Positions 1-7,019 of a DNA stretch of 37,858 nt are shown here, in pieces; the first letter of the stretch is position 1; every line of letters begins with the position of its first letter. Made by a program: the position numbers and the translations under genes. The notes under the pieces are model-generated. The model was not told the DNA's origin, ran no database searches, and saw only the letters and a program-made list of their open reading frames with translations. Source of the stretch: Clostridiales bacterium (lineage in GTDB: Bacteria; Bacillota_A; Clostridia; Peptostreptococcales; Anaerovoracaceae); NCBI GenBank assembly GCA_024697655.1, contig JAILFI010000034.1, positions 1-37,858 on the forward strand, given 5' to 3'.

Positions 1-801
1 TTCGTCCGCCCTTGCTTTGGAAGCTTCCATCCCGTGTACGCCCGGATAGGTGGTCTTGCTGAGTTCTTTGTCCATGCCGACATTCTTGCCGAGTTCTTCG
101 ACCGTGCCGGTCACATCGAGCATGTCGTCCTGGATCTGGAAAGCCAGACCGATCGCCTCGGCATAGTCCGTCAGATCATCCAGCAGCTTCTGATCCGCAT
201 TGCCGAGCATGGCGCCTGCGCGGATCGCGGCAGTAATAAGGGCCGCGGTCTTGTTCAGGTGGATGTAATCGAGCATCTCGGCAGAGCAGGCTTTGCCTTC
301 CGACTCCACGTCGGCGACCTGACCGGCGATCATTCCGGTGCAGCCCGCACCTTTTGCGATCTCGTAGGCAGCCCGAACACGCGCCTTGAGCGCGCCGGGA
401 TCATCAAAGTACAGGAACATATCACGGTACATCGCTTCAAAGGCGGAATTGAGCAGACCGTCACCTGCCAGCGTCGCGATGTCTTCGCCGTATACTTTGT
501 GGTTCGTTGCGATCCCGCGTCTGAGGTCGTCATCGTCCATACACGGAAGATCGTCGTGGATCAGAGAATAGGTATGGACATACTCGATGGCACAGGCGTA
601 CGGAATCGCCGCGCTGACGTCACCGCCGCACATCTCGCAGGCTCCGAGCAGCAGCACGGGGCGGAGCCGTTTGCCGCCTGCCATCAAGGAGTATTTCATC
701 GAGTCATATAACGTAATACTCTTATTGTCAATCTCCGGCAGGAAGTCGAGAATGTGATCATTGATGATCTCCAGGTATTTTTTATAGTGCTCATCCATCA
801 T
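1..801 (-). CDS. ispA: Farnesyl/geranyl diphosphate synthase (polyprenyl synthetase), partial at window edge
   Basis: Short-chain trans-prenyl diphosphate synthase that condenses IPP with allylic diphosphates to supply C15 precursors for undecaprenyl phosphate and quinone synthesis in the cytosol. The reading frame is open from an ATG-ATG pair at 801/798 to the window edge (267 codons). The C-terminus, probably a few dozen residues, lies outside. Visible motifs are the first aspartate-rich motif HDDLPCMDDDD followed by LRRG, with the two-residue insertion typical of bacterial FPP synthases; GGKRLRP near the N-terminus; the second aspartate-rich motif QDDMLD; and KTTYPG near the cut end. Its start overlaps the end of xseB by 11 bases, so translation is probably coupled. 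In Clostridia dxs and related genes often follow, but they are not in view. Function is secure; exact chain length is inferred. Confidence 0.95.
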   Translation of the reverse strand, partial: MMDEHYKKYLEIINDHILDFLPEIDNKSITLYDSMKYSLMAGGKRLRPVLLLGACEMCGGDVSAAIPYACAIEYVHTYSLIHDDLPCMDDDDLRRGIATNHKVYGEDIATLAGDGLLNSAFEAMYRDMFLYFDDPGALKARVRAAYEIAKGAGCTGMIAGQVADVESEGKACSAEMLDYIHLNKTAALITAAIRAGAMLGNADQKLLDDLTDYAEAIGLAFQIQDDMLDVTGTVEELGKNVGMDKELSKTTYPGVHGMEASKARADE

Positions 802-994
802 GACGGTTCTCCTCTCCGATCGTTTCGATCTTTTGTTTTGCTTCGTCCAGTACAGATCTGCAGATATTGTATTCTTTCAAACCTTCTTCGTAGCAGCGGA
901 TCGCCTCTTCCAGAGGGATCGACGGGTCGCTGATGCGGCGGGCGTATTCCTCCAGTTTCGCGAGCGATGCTTCGAAGCTCACTTTGTTCTCCAT
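791..994 (-). CDS. xseB: Exodeoxyribonuclease VII small subunit
   Basis: Small subunit of exonuclease VII, which degrades single-stranded DNA from both ends and binds in several copies to each XseA. The product is 67 residues, the usual size for the family. It begins MENKVSFEASLAKLEEYARR and carries the family pattern of one helical hairpin (PSIPLEEAIRCYEEG). The frame stays open upstream to an ATG at 1138, but that extension lies inside xseA and resembles nothing, so the ATG at 994 is chosen. It begins two bases after the xseA stop and ends inside the first codons of ispA, consistent with one polycistronic transcript. Confidence 0.95.
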   Translation of the reverse strand: MENKVSFEASLAKLEEYARRISDPSIPLEEAIRCYEEGLKEYNICRSVLDEAKQKIETIGEENRHDG

Positions 995-995
995 A

Positions 996-2144
996 TCACA
1001 CCTGTTCCTTCCCTGCTGCAGTACTGAGGACCTCGGCATCCGCCGTTCCGTCCTGCATGAGCAGCTCGATCCGCTGACCGGGAGCAAGATCTTTGGCGCG
1101 CGGACAGATATGTCCATCCTGATCCCGGACCATGACATAGCCCCGTTCGAGCGTATGCTTGGGATCCAGCGCTTTCAGTTTTTCGATCAGTCCGTTCAGC
1201 CGTTCCTCCCGCATCCTGATGCGGTCCCGCAGGATCTGTCCGAGCAGCGGGACGCTGCAGGCAGCCATGCGGTTTTCCCCGTCCGCGAGGTGGCGGCGGA
1301 GGTCCCGTTCCATCCGTTCTTTCAATTCGCCGAGCCGGCCGCGCAGTTCATGCGTATCCGGCACAGCGATATTTGCAGCGTCGGTCGGTGTTGCCGCCCG
1401 CATGTCGGCAACGAAGTCGGAAATGGCGATATCGGATTCATGGCCGACGGCGGAGATCACAGGAATGCGGCATCGATAAATGCTGCGCGCGACGATCTCT
1501 TCATTAAACGCCGCCAGATCCTCTTCTGAACCGCCGCCCCGTCCGACGATCAGAACATCGATCCAGGGGTACTCACGGTCTGCCAGATCGATGGCAGCCG
1601 CGATCTCTCCGGGGGCGGAAGGCCCCTGCACGGAGACCGGGAACAGATGGATGTCGACATAGTCGTTGCGGTCCGTGATGATCCTGATGATGTCACGGAT
1701 CGCCGCGCCGGTCTGCGCCGTCACGACACCGATATGCTTCGGGAACGGCGGGATCGGTTTCTTCTTCTCCGGATCGAACAGTCCTTCCGCAGCAAGCTTC
1801 TTTTTCAGCCTGGCAAACGCGATCGCCAGATCGCCTTCCCCGGCCAGTTCAAAGCCATTCACTGCCAGCGTGTAGGTCCCGCGTACATCGTAGACGCTGA
1901 GCCTGCCGAAGACGGTGACCTCCATGCCCGAAGCGAGCTGTTCTTTACCGCGAAGATCCTGCCAGATCGCGCAGCTGACCGAACTGCGTTCGTCTTTCAG
2001 ATCGAAATAGACGTATCCGTTCTTCTGGAACGTTATCCTTGAGATCTCCCCGTGGACGGCAACGTCGCGCAGGATCGGATCGGTCTCGATCGAACGTTTG
2101 ATATATTGGTTTAATTGGTAGACGCTGATCGGTCTTCTTGCCAT
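996..2144 (-). CDS. xseA: Exodeoxyribonuclease VII large subunit
   Basis: Catalytic subunit of exonuclease VII, used in mismatch repair and clearance of single-stranded DNA. The 382-residue product starts MARRPISVYQLNQYIKR, followed by an OB-fold DNA-binding domain (about residues 10-100, including FQKNGYVYFDLKDE). The nuclease domain contains GVVTAQTGAAIRDI, GRGGGSEEDLAAFNEE and SAVGHESDIAISDFVAD, then RAATPTDAA, all hallmarks of the family. It is shorter than the roughly 450 residues of the E. coli and B. subtilis proteins. The difference appears to lie in the helical region after the nuclease core. The ribosome binding site is weak and the first 34 bases overlap the upstream TsaD-like gene, suggesting coupled translation. 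Confidence 0.95.
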   Translation of the reverse strand: MARRPISVYQLNQYIKRSIETDPILRDVAVHGEISRITFQKNGYVYFDLKDERSSVSCAIWQDLRGKEQLASGMEVTVFGRLSVYDVRGTYTLAVNGFELAGEGDLAIAFARLKKKLAAEGLFDPEKKKPIPPFPKHIGVVTAQTGAAIRDIIRIITDRNDYVDIHLFPVSVQGPSAPGEIAAAIDLADREYPWIDVLIVGRGGGSEEDLAAFNEEIVARSIYRCRIPVISAVGHESDIAISDFVADMRAATPTDAANIAVPDTHELRGRLGELKERMERDLRRHLADGENRMAACSVPLLGQILRDRIRMREERLNGLIEKLKALDPKHTLERGYVMVRDQDGHICPRAKDLAPGQRIELLMQDGTADAEVLSTAAGKEQV

Positions 2145-3124
2145 AGTACTCTGCTTCCCAGTCTGGCGATGCCCGCCGCGTTGTCCCGGCCCATGCCGGA
2201 TGCCCCGTAAACGAAGCCGCCGCGGTCTGCCAGCGCGTTTCTGATATATGTACTCTCTGAGACACCGCCGACCAGCACCACCGGACTGAGCCCTTCCGTC
2301 ATACGCCGGATCGCTCCCGCGAATGTCTGCATGAGCGCGAGGAGGACCGCTTCCTTTTGTTCGGATGCGACCGCGTCCTGATCGAGGAGACTGCCGGTTT
2401 CCCTGTCTCCCAGGTCTCTGCGGATCGCTGTTTCAAGCCCGGATAGATGGACAAAGCGGTCCTTTACCTTTAGCGCGGGAAGTTTTGCCGGCGCTGTTTC
2501 CGTCCGGCAGGCGATGCGGTCCATCGCAGCCCCGGCGGGAAAACCCATACCGAGAAATACGCCGATGCGGTCCAGCACCTGCCCGAAAGAAATGTCTTTC
2601 GTCCCGCCGATGATGCGGATCTCATACCCGCGGAACCGCCCGCCTTCGCATTCTTCTGTGACCTCCAGGACCTCGCAGGTCCCGCCGCTCATATGGAACG
2701 CGTAGAAACTGTCAGTTCCGGCCGGTCTCTCATAGGACGGCCAGGCTGCTTCGATATGCCCTTCCTGATGGGAAAACGCATAACAAGGCACATGCCGTGC
2801 TGCCGCCAGGGAACGGCCAAGGGATACGCCCGCCGTGAAACAAGGCATATAGGACCCTTCGACAGGCCTCGGACGCTCTGAAACGCTGACTGCACGGATC
2901 CGGGCAGGGTCGATGCCCCTGAACAGGGCTTCGGAAAGCGCGGGGAAATTCTGCACGTGCTGGAAAAGCGCTTCCTGCTGTCTGAGCCCCCGCTCCCCCT
3001 GTCTGACGGTCAGAAGCTGCCGCTCTTCACGGACGATCGTACCATCCGGCGCGGCAAGTGCCATCGACGTCGTATAGTTGCTTGTATCGATGCCCAGAAC
3101 GAGCCCGCAGCGGCTGCTATGCAT
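2111..3124 (-). CDS. TsaD/Kae1-like protein (peptidase M22 family paralogue)
   Basis: Member of the ASKHA-fold Kae1/TsaD/YgjD family (old name O-sialoglycoprotein endopeptidase), 337 residues. The N-terminus LVLGIDTSNYTTSMAL matches the phosphate-1 loop. HQEGH (H119 and H123) fits the HxxxH metal-binding motif, and VVLVGGVSEST fits the C-terminal nucleotide-binding loop. It differs from canonical TsaD, which begins LGIETSCDET and has a GGVVPE-type segment; here the corresponding stretch reads QGERGLRQQEALFQH. It is therefore probably not the housekeeping t6A enzyme. From memory, a paralogue of this kind occurs between nusB and xseA in some Clostridia, with no established function. It overlaps nusB by 8 bases at its start and xseA by 34 bases at its end. 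A t6A-related or protein-quality role is only a guess. Confidence 0.8.
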   Translation of the reverse strand: MHSSRCGLVLGIDTSNYTTSMALAAPDGTIVREERQLLTVRQGERGLRQQEALFQHVQNFPALSEALFRGIDPARIRAVSVSERPRPVEGSYMPCFTAGVSLGRSLAAARHVPCYAFSHQEGHIEAAWPSYERPAGTDSFYAFHMSGGTCEVLEVTEECEGGRFRGYEIRIIGGTKDISFGQVLDRIGVFLGMGFPAGAAMDRIACRTETAPAKLPALKVKDRFVHLSGLETAIRRDLGDRETGSLLDQDAVASEQKEAVLLALMQTFAGAIRRMTEGLSPVVLVGGVSESTYIRNALADRGGFVYGASGMGRDNAAGIARLGSRVLWQEDRSASTN

Positions 3125-3560
3125 CCTGCGCCGCCTCGTCCCGGCTGCGGATCAGGGTGCCCAGGATCCCGTTGATATAGGATGGGGCTTTTTCCTCGCC
3201 GTACAGTTTGGCCAGTTCGACTGCTTCATTACAAACGACAGCGTCCGGCATGTCGTCGACGAACATGATCTCGCAGATCGCGACGCGCAGGATCGCCAGT
3301 TCCGCTTTCGGCAGCCGGCTGACCGACCAGCCTTTCGCGTATTTTTTGATCTCTGCATCGATCTCATCAAGGTGGAGCACCAGTTTGTGATAGGTGCTGA
3401 CAACGTATGCCTCAAGATCGCTGTTGATCTTTTTATCGCGCAGATGCGTGAACAGCGGTGCATCGGTGGTATCCTGCTGCGCTTCCATCTGGAAAGCGAT
3501 CTGCATCAGCAGTTCTCTGGCCTTCCGTCTTGTATCTGTTGCGGCGTCCCGTTTACTCAT
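3117..3560 (-). CDS. nusB: Transcription antitermination factor NusB
   Basis: All-helical RNA-binding factor that with NusE (S10) binds boxA and promotes antitermination, mainly in rRNA operons. The ATG at 3560 gives 147 residues starting MSKRDAATDTRRKARELLMQ. Family patterns are the N-terminal RxxARE(L) stretch, LPKAELAILRVAICEI, and the C-terminal NEAVELAKLYGEEKAPSYINGIL split by short variable stretches. The start was preferred over an upstream one at 3599 because AAAGGAA lies about six bases upstream and the start overlaps the previous stop (8 bases), the usual arrangement in this operon. The upstream Asp23-family gene and downstream xseAB-ispA order is the standard clostridial context. 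Confidence 0.96.
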   Translation of the reverse strand: MSKRDAATDTRRKARELLMQIAFQMEAQQDTTDAPLFTHLRDKKINSDLEAYVVSTYHKLVLHLDEIDAEIKKYAKGWSVSRLPKAELAILRVAICEIMFVDDMPDAVVCNEAVELAKLYGEEKAPSYINGILGTLIRSRDEAAQDA

Positions 3561-3960
3561 GCTGTGTTCCTTTCTCCGGCGTCGTGACGCCCTGCACATG
3601 GATGTTGACTCTGGCGACCTTTTTATCGGTCATGGACTCTACCTCGCGCTTGACCGCATTCTGGATATCCCAGGCGACTTCGGGGATCTTGACGCCGTAA
3701 TAAACGACCAGATAGATGTCCAGGTTGATGCCGTCCTCCGTCTGATCGACTTTGACGCCTTTGGACATGGATTCTCTGCCCAGGAGGCTTTCCTGGATGC
3801 TGTCGGTGATACCGCCGGTCAGTCCGGCGACGCCGCTGACCTTCAGCACGGCGTTGATCGCACAGACAGCGATGACCGAGTCTGCGATCTTGAGCTGACC
3901 AAGATTGTCGTCGTGGATGTATTCGTCTGATTCGATGCGGGCGCGGTTTTCTTTTGCCAT
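3553..3960 (-). CDS. Asp23/Gls24 family envelope stress-response protein (DUF322)
   Basis: 135-residue member of the Asp23 (alkaline shock protein) family. In Firmicutes these are cytosolic, often membrane-tethered proteins linked to cell-envelope homeostasis; the precise biochemical role is unknown. The family signature is seen in GQLKIADSVIAVCAI, in GVAGLTGGITDSI and in the segment INLDIYLVVYYGVKIPEV; the C-terminal VNIHVQGV is also typical. No membrane segment is present, so any membrane attachment would need a partner. The start has GGAGTG eight bases upstream. It is the first visible gene of the asp23-nusB-xseAB-ispA operon and overlaps nusB by 8 bases. Confidence 0.9.
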   Translation of the reverse strand: MAKENRARIESDEYIHDDNLGQLKIADSVIAVCAINAVLKVSGVAGLTGGITDSIQESLLGRESMSKGVKVDQTEDGINLDIYLVVYYGVKIPEVAWDIQNAVKREVESMTDKKVARVNIHVQGVTTPEKGTQHE

Positions 3961-3986
3961 GATTTCACTCCATAATTAATCACTTT

Positions 3987-3995
3987 ATAATACCA
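3987..3995 (-). promoter_or_regulatory. Candidate extended -10 promoter of the asp23-nusB-xse-ispA operon
   Basis: On the minus strand the sequence reads TGGTATTAT, an extended -10 element (TGn followed by TATTAT) 27 bases upstream of the Asp23-family start codon. The -35 region at 17-base spacing (about 4010-4015, ATGCAA) is poor, which is common for extended -10 promoters. It lies in the 250-base divergent intergenic region shared with the symporter gene. The remainder of that region is AT-rich and holds no gene I can recognise. Confidence 0.45.
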
Positions 3996-4072
3996 TATCC
4001 TCCCCTTCATTGCATTAACTGCGGCGATTTTTTGGGAATAGATAAGGTTCGGAGAAACCCATATTTCTATAT

Positions 4073-4102
4073 TTGTAGTTTACTTATGCGCTTTAATACA
4101 AT
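4073..4102 (+). promoter_or_regulatory. Candidate promoter of the AGCS symporter gene
   Basis: TTGTAG at 4073-4078 and TACAAT at 4097-4102, 18 bases apart, would start transcription near 4109 and leave a leader of about 100 bases. An alternative pair in the same AT-rich stretch is TTTACT with TAAAAT at 17-base spacing a few bases downstream. Neither is a full consensus, so the exact promoter is uncertain. The start codon at 4211 is preceded by a strong ribosome binding site (AAAGGGGGTGG). Confidence 0.4.
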
Positions 4103-4121
4103 AAAATAAAAGAAGGATTAC

Positions 4122-4153
4122 AGTCTGGTGGCATCAATACCCTTAGCCGGACT
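4122..4153 (+). other. Hairpin in the leader of the symporter mRNA
   Basis: AGTCTGG at 4122-4128 can pair with CCGGACT at 4147-4153 (seven pairs, one a G-U), enclosing an 18-base loop in the predicted leader between the promoter and the symporter gene. No poly-T follows, so it is not a terminator by itself. It does not match the glycine, lysine or other riboswitch consensus patterns I know. Confidence 0.35.
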
Positions 4154-4210
4154 CATTTTCCTATCAATCACACGGTAGTTTTATCCGTATCTATCAAAGG
4201 GGGTGGAGTA

Positions 4211-5614
4211 ATGGATAAAATTTCTGAAATCAATGGCGTAGTCAATGGTTTTGTATGGGGACTTCCGACGATCCTGATGATCCTTGGTGTAGGCCTGTTC
4301 CTCACCATCGTTCTGAAAGGCATCCAGTTCCGCAACATTGGATTCCTGATCCACAGCACTTACGTCAAAGCCCTGTCCAAAAAAGGACGGGAAAGCCAGG
4401 CTGGTGACGGCGACATCACCTCTTTCCAGGCAGCCATGACCTCGATTTCCGCAGTTGTCGGCTCCGGTAACATTGCCGGCTGCGCAACAGCGCTCGTATC
4501 CGGCGGTCCCGGCGCTCTGTTCTGGATGATCGTCGCTGCGTTTGTCGGCATGGCGACCAAGTTCGGCGAAATCGCACTTGGCATCAAGTATCGTGAACAG
4601 AAACCCGACGGCTCTTATGCAGGCGGCCCGATGTATTACCTGGCAAAGGGACTTCATGCTCCCTGGCTCGGTGTCGTAGTCGCAATCATGATCGTATTCT
4701 ATAGCTTCATCGTCTGCTGCGTCGTCGATACCAACACGATGGTACTTGCTACCCAGGAGATCCTGGGCGGCGGACACTGGGCAGTGATCGGCGGTGTCTA
4801 CGCAGTCTTTACAGCAATCGTCATCTTCGGCGGTATCAAGCGTATCGGTAAGGTCTGCGAATTCCTGTCGCCCTTCATGGCTGGTGCCTACATCCTCGGC
4901 GGTATCCTGATCATTCTGTTCAATATCACATCGCTTCCCGAAGCGATCAAAGAGATCGTTGTTTACGCGTTCGATCCGCAGGCTGCTTTCGGCGGCGCGG
5001 CCGGTATGACCGTTGTCACCTGCATGCGTTACGGATTTGCGAGAGGCATCTTCTCCAACGAAGCTGGTCTTGGTTCCGCAGGTATCACCCACTCCTCCGC
5101 GAGAGTCAACACTCCCGGCGAGCAGGCAGTCTGGGGACCGCTCGAAGTCTTCGTCGACACGATCCTGGTCTGCTCCATCACCGGTCTTTCGATCATGCTG
5201 ACCGGCGTGTGGGATTGCGGCAAGGACGGCGTTGCGCTGACCATGTATGCCTTTGATACCGGCCTTCCCGGCCACTTCGGGCATTACATCGTATTCGCGG
5301 CAGCGATCCTGTTCGGCTATTCCTGCCTGATCACTTACTACAACTACGCGCAGAAAGCTGCGGCTTACATCTTCGGCAACAAGAGTGACAAGGTCATCCT
5401 CGTCCTCTGGATCGCTCTGATGTTCGTCGGTGCTTACAGCACACTGGGTGTTGTATGGGATATCGCTGACACTGTCAACGGCCTCATCATCTACCCGAAC
5501 CTGATTGGTCTGCTCGTCATGTTCAAACAGATCGTCAAGATCAGGGACGACTTCTATGGCGAACAGCTTCCGATCTACAAAGAAGAAAAACGCCTCAAGA
5601 AGCAAGGCAAATAG
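4211..5614 (+). CDS. Sodium:alanine/glycine symporter (AGCS family)
   Basis: Membrane secondary transporter that imports alanine, glycine or related amino acids with sodium (AlsT/DagA family), 467 residues. It begins MDKISEINGVVNGFVWGLPT and has about ten or eleven hydrophobic membrane segments. Family signatures include the N-terminal FLTIVLKGIQFRNI, the segment AMTSISAVVGSGNIAG, then GPGALFWM and GGPMYYLAKG, and RYGFARGIFSNEAGLGSA. The basic C-terminus (EEKRLKKQGK) should be cytosolic. It is transcribed alone on the plus strand, diverging from the Asp23-family operon and ending at a strong terminator. AGCS members differ in substrate, so the amino acid cannot be fixed from sequence. It may work alongside the glutamate dehydrogenase at the other end of the window in amino acid catabolism, which is an inference. 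Confidence 0.94.
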   Translation: MDKISEINGVVNGFVWGLPTILMILGVGLFLTIVLKGIQFRNIGFLIHSTYVKALSKKGRESQAGDGDITSFQAAMTSISAVVGSGNIAGCATALVSGGPGALFWMIVAAFVGMATKFGEIALGIKYREQKPDGSYAGGPMYYLAKGLHAPWLGVVVAIMIVFYSFIVCCVVDTNTMVLATQEILGGGHWAVIGGVYAVFTAIVIFGGIKRIGKVCEFLSPFMAGAYILGGILIILFNITSLPEAIKEIVVYAFDPQAAFGGAAGMTVVTCMRYGFARGIFSNEAGLGSAGITHSSARVNTPGEQAVWGPLEVFVDTILVCSITGLSIMLTGVWDCGKDGVALTMYAFDTGLPGHFGHYIVFAAAILFGYSCLITYYNYAQKAAAYIFGNKSDKVILVLWIALMFVGAYSTLGVVWDIADTVNGLIIYPNLIGLLVMFKQIVKIRDDFYGEQLPIYKEEKRLKKQGK

Positions 5615-5652
5615 TAAATGTGAATAACCAGAGATCCATTCCGTGTGATTGC

Positions 5653-5686
5653 AGAGCGGCTGTGCTGAAAAGCGCAGCCGCTCTTT
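5653..5686 (+). terminator. Rho-independent terminator of the symporter gene
   Basis: Fourteen-base stem, AGAGCGGCTGTGCT with its complement at 5671-5684 (one G-U pair), closed by a GAAA tetraloop at 5667-5670 and followed by TTTT. It lies 38 bases after the symporter stop codon. Confidence 0.93.
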
Positions 5687-5735
5687 TACTGCCGGTCCGG
5701 CAGCGGCCCTCCGCCAGGCGGAGAAAGGCATTCTA

Positions 5736-5764
5736 AAAGGCGCAGAATCCGTTTCTGCGCCTTT
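5736..5764 (-). terminator. Terminator at the end of the hrcA-grpE-dnaK-dnaJ operon, probably bidirectional
   Basis: Twelve-base perfect stem (AAAGGCGCAGAA with TTCTGCGCCTTT) around a five-base loop, 25 bases downstream of the dnaJ stop. The minus strand continues with T residues, and the plus strand side also reads CTTTCTTTT. It probably stops dnaJ transcripts and backs up the symporter terminator. Confidence 0.88.
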
Positions 5765-5789
5765 CTTTTGCTGCTTATGGACGAGGATG

Positions 5790-6941
5790 CTATTTGAACA
5801 GATTTTTCAGCAGATCGCTGAATTTGCTCTTTTCTTTATAGCATTCCTGTGTAACGATGTTCCCCATCTCCTCGATGGCTTTTTTCTGTTTGCCGTTGAG
5901 TTTATTCGGCACTTCCAGTTTGACTTTGACGTACAGATCGCCCTTCTTCTCTGTGTTCGGGATCGGCATACCCTTCCCTTTCAGACGGAATACCGTATCC
6001 GGCTGCGTGCCGGCCGGGATCTTGTAGGAAACCTTGTCATACGGTGTCGGCACGGTGATGTCATCGCCGAGCGCCGCCTGATTGAAGGAGATCGGGATCT
6101 CGATCTGCAGGTCTTTGCCGCGTCTTCTGAAGACCGGATGGCTGCCGACATCCAGAACAACATACAGGTCGCCGGGACCGCCGCCGCGCTGCCCCATCTC
6201 TCCCTGTCCTCTCAGCGTGATGACGCTGCCGTCGTCCACGCCGGCCGGGATGGTGATGTTGAGCGTGACCTGCTTTTTGATCCTGCCGGCGCCGCGGCAT
6301 TCGCTGCAGGGTTTCTCGATGATCTCACCGGTCCCGTTGCACCTGTCGCAAGGCGCGACGCTCTGGAAAACGCCAAATGCCGTCCGCTGCTGTGTGTGGA
6401 CTTCGCCGCTGCCGCCGCACTTCGGGCACGTGGATTTGCTGGAGCCGGGTTCTGCACCGGAACCGCTGCAGTGTTCACACTGGACGAACTTGTTCAGGCG
6501 GACCTTTTTCTTTGTGCCGGTGACTGCTTCGTCGAATGTGATCGACATCGCGTGCTGCATATCGCGGCCGCGCTGCGGACCGTTATTGCGCTGCTGGGAG
6601 AACCCTCTCGCACCGCCGCCTCCGAACATCCCGCCGAACATGTCAAAAATGTCTTCAAAGCCGCCGAATCCGCCGGCGCCAAATCCGCCGGCGCCGCCAA
6701 ACCCGGCATTCGGATCGACACCTGCATGGCCGAACCTGTCATATTTTGATTTTTTGTCCGGATCGCCCAGTACACTGTAGGCTTCGTTCACTTCCTTGAA
6801 GCGTTCTTCCGCCTCTTTGTTGTCCGGGTTGCGGTCAGGATGATATTTCATGGCCATCTTGCGGTAAGCCTTTTTGATCTCATCCTCGCTCGCGCCTTTT
6901 TTAAGGCCGAGCACCTCATAGTAATCTCTCTTCTCTGCCAT
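5790..6941 (-). CDS. dnaJ: Chaperone protein DnaJ (Hsp40)
   Basis: Co-chaperone that stimulates the DnaK ATPase and delivers unfolded clients, 383 residues. The domain order is the classic type I form. A J domain spans residues 1-70 with the HPD motif in KYHPDRN. A Gly/Phe-rich linker follows ([15 protein letters not shown] and similar). A zinc-binding region has four CxxCxGxG-type repeats: [24 protein letters not shown] and CSECRGAG. Then come the substrate-binding C-terminal domains ([18 protein letters not shown], and [12 protein letters not shown]). It is the last gene of the heat-shock operon, separated from dnaK by 78 bases that contain a GC-rich hairpin. Confidence 0.98.
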   Translation of the reverse strand: MAEKRDYYEVLGLKKGASEDEIKKAYRKMAMKYHPDRNPDNKEAEERFKEVNEAYSVLGDPDKKSKYDRFGHAGVDPNAGFGGAGGFGAGGFGGFEDIFDMFGGMFGGGGARGFSQQRNNGPQRGRDMQHAMSITFDEAVTGTKKKVRLNKFVQCEHCSGSGAEPGSSKSTCPKCGGSGEVHTQQRTAFGVFQSVAPCDRCNGTGEIIEKPCSECRGAGRIKKQVTLNITIPAGVDDGSVITLRGQGEMGQRGGGPGDLYVVLDVGSHPVFRRRGKDLQIEIPISFNQAALGDDITVPTPYDKVSYKIPAGTQPDTVFRLKGKGMPIPNTEKKGDLYVKVKLEVPNKLNGKQKKAIEEMGNIVTQECYKEKSKFSDLLKNLFK

Positions 6942-6969
6942 TGATCAGGTCCTGCTGTTTACGTGCTGT

Positions 6970-6991
6970 GAGGGGCCGCAAGCGGCCCCTC
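6970..6991 (-). other. GC-rich hairpin between dnaK and dnaJ
   Basis: Perfect ten-base stem GAGGGGCCGC / GCGGCCCCTC with a two-base spacer at 6980-6981, lying between the dnaK stop and the dnaJ start. On the minus strand no run of T follows, so it is not a standard terminator. It could protect the 3' end of processed hrcA-grpE-dnaK mRNA or reduce dnaJ expression relative to dnaK. Confidence 0.75.
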
Positions 6992-7019
6992 CTGTTGATT
7001 ATCACTTGCTTTGTTCGGA

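Noticed and set aside
995..1138. Upstream extension of xseB
   Set aside because: It lies wholly within the xseA C-terminal coding region and resembles no XseB; the ATG at 994 fits the family.
4021..4200. Possible glycine riboswitch or decayed 5S rRNA (GTCTGGTGGC at 4123)
   Set aside because: Only about ten bases resemble a 5S start and the rest does not fit; the glycine aptamer consensus is absent.
4181..5731. 516-codon open frame on the minus strand
   Set aside because: It is antisense to the AGCS symporter and runs through both its ribosome binding site and its terminator.
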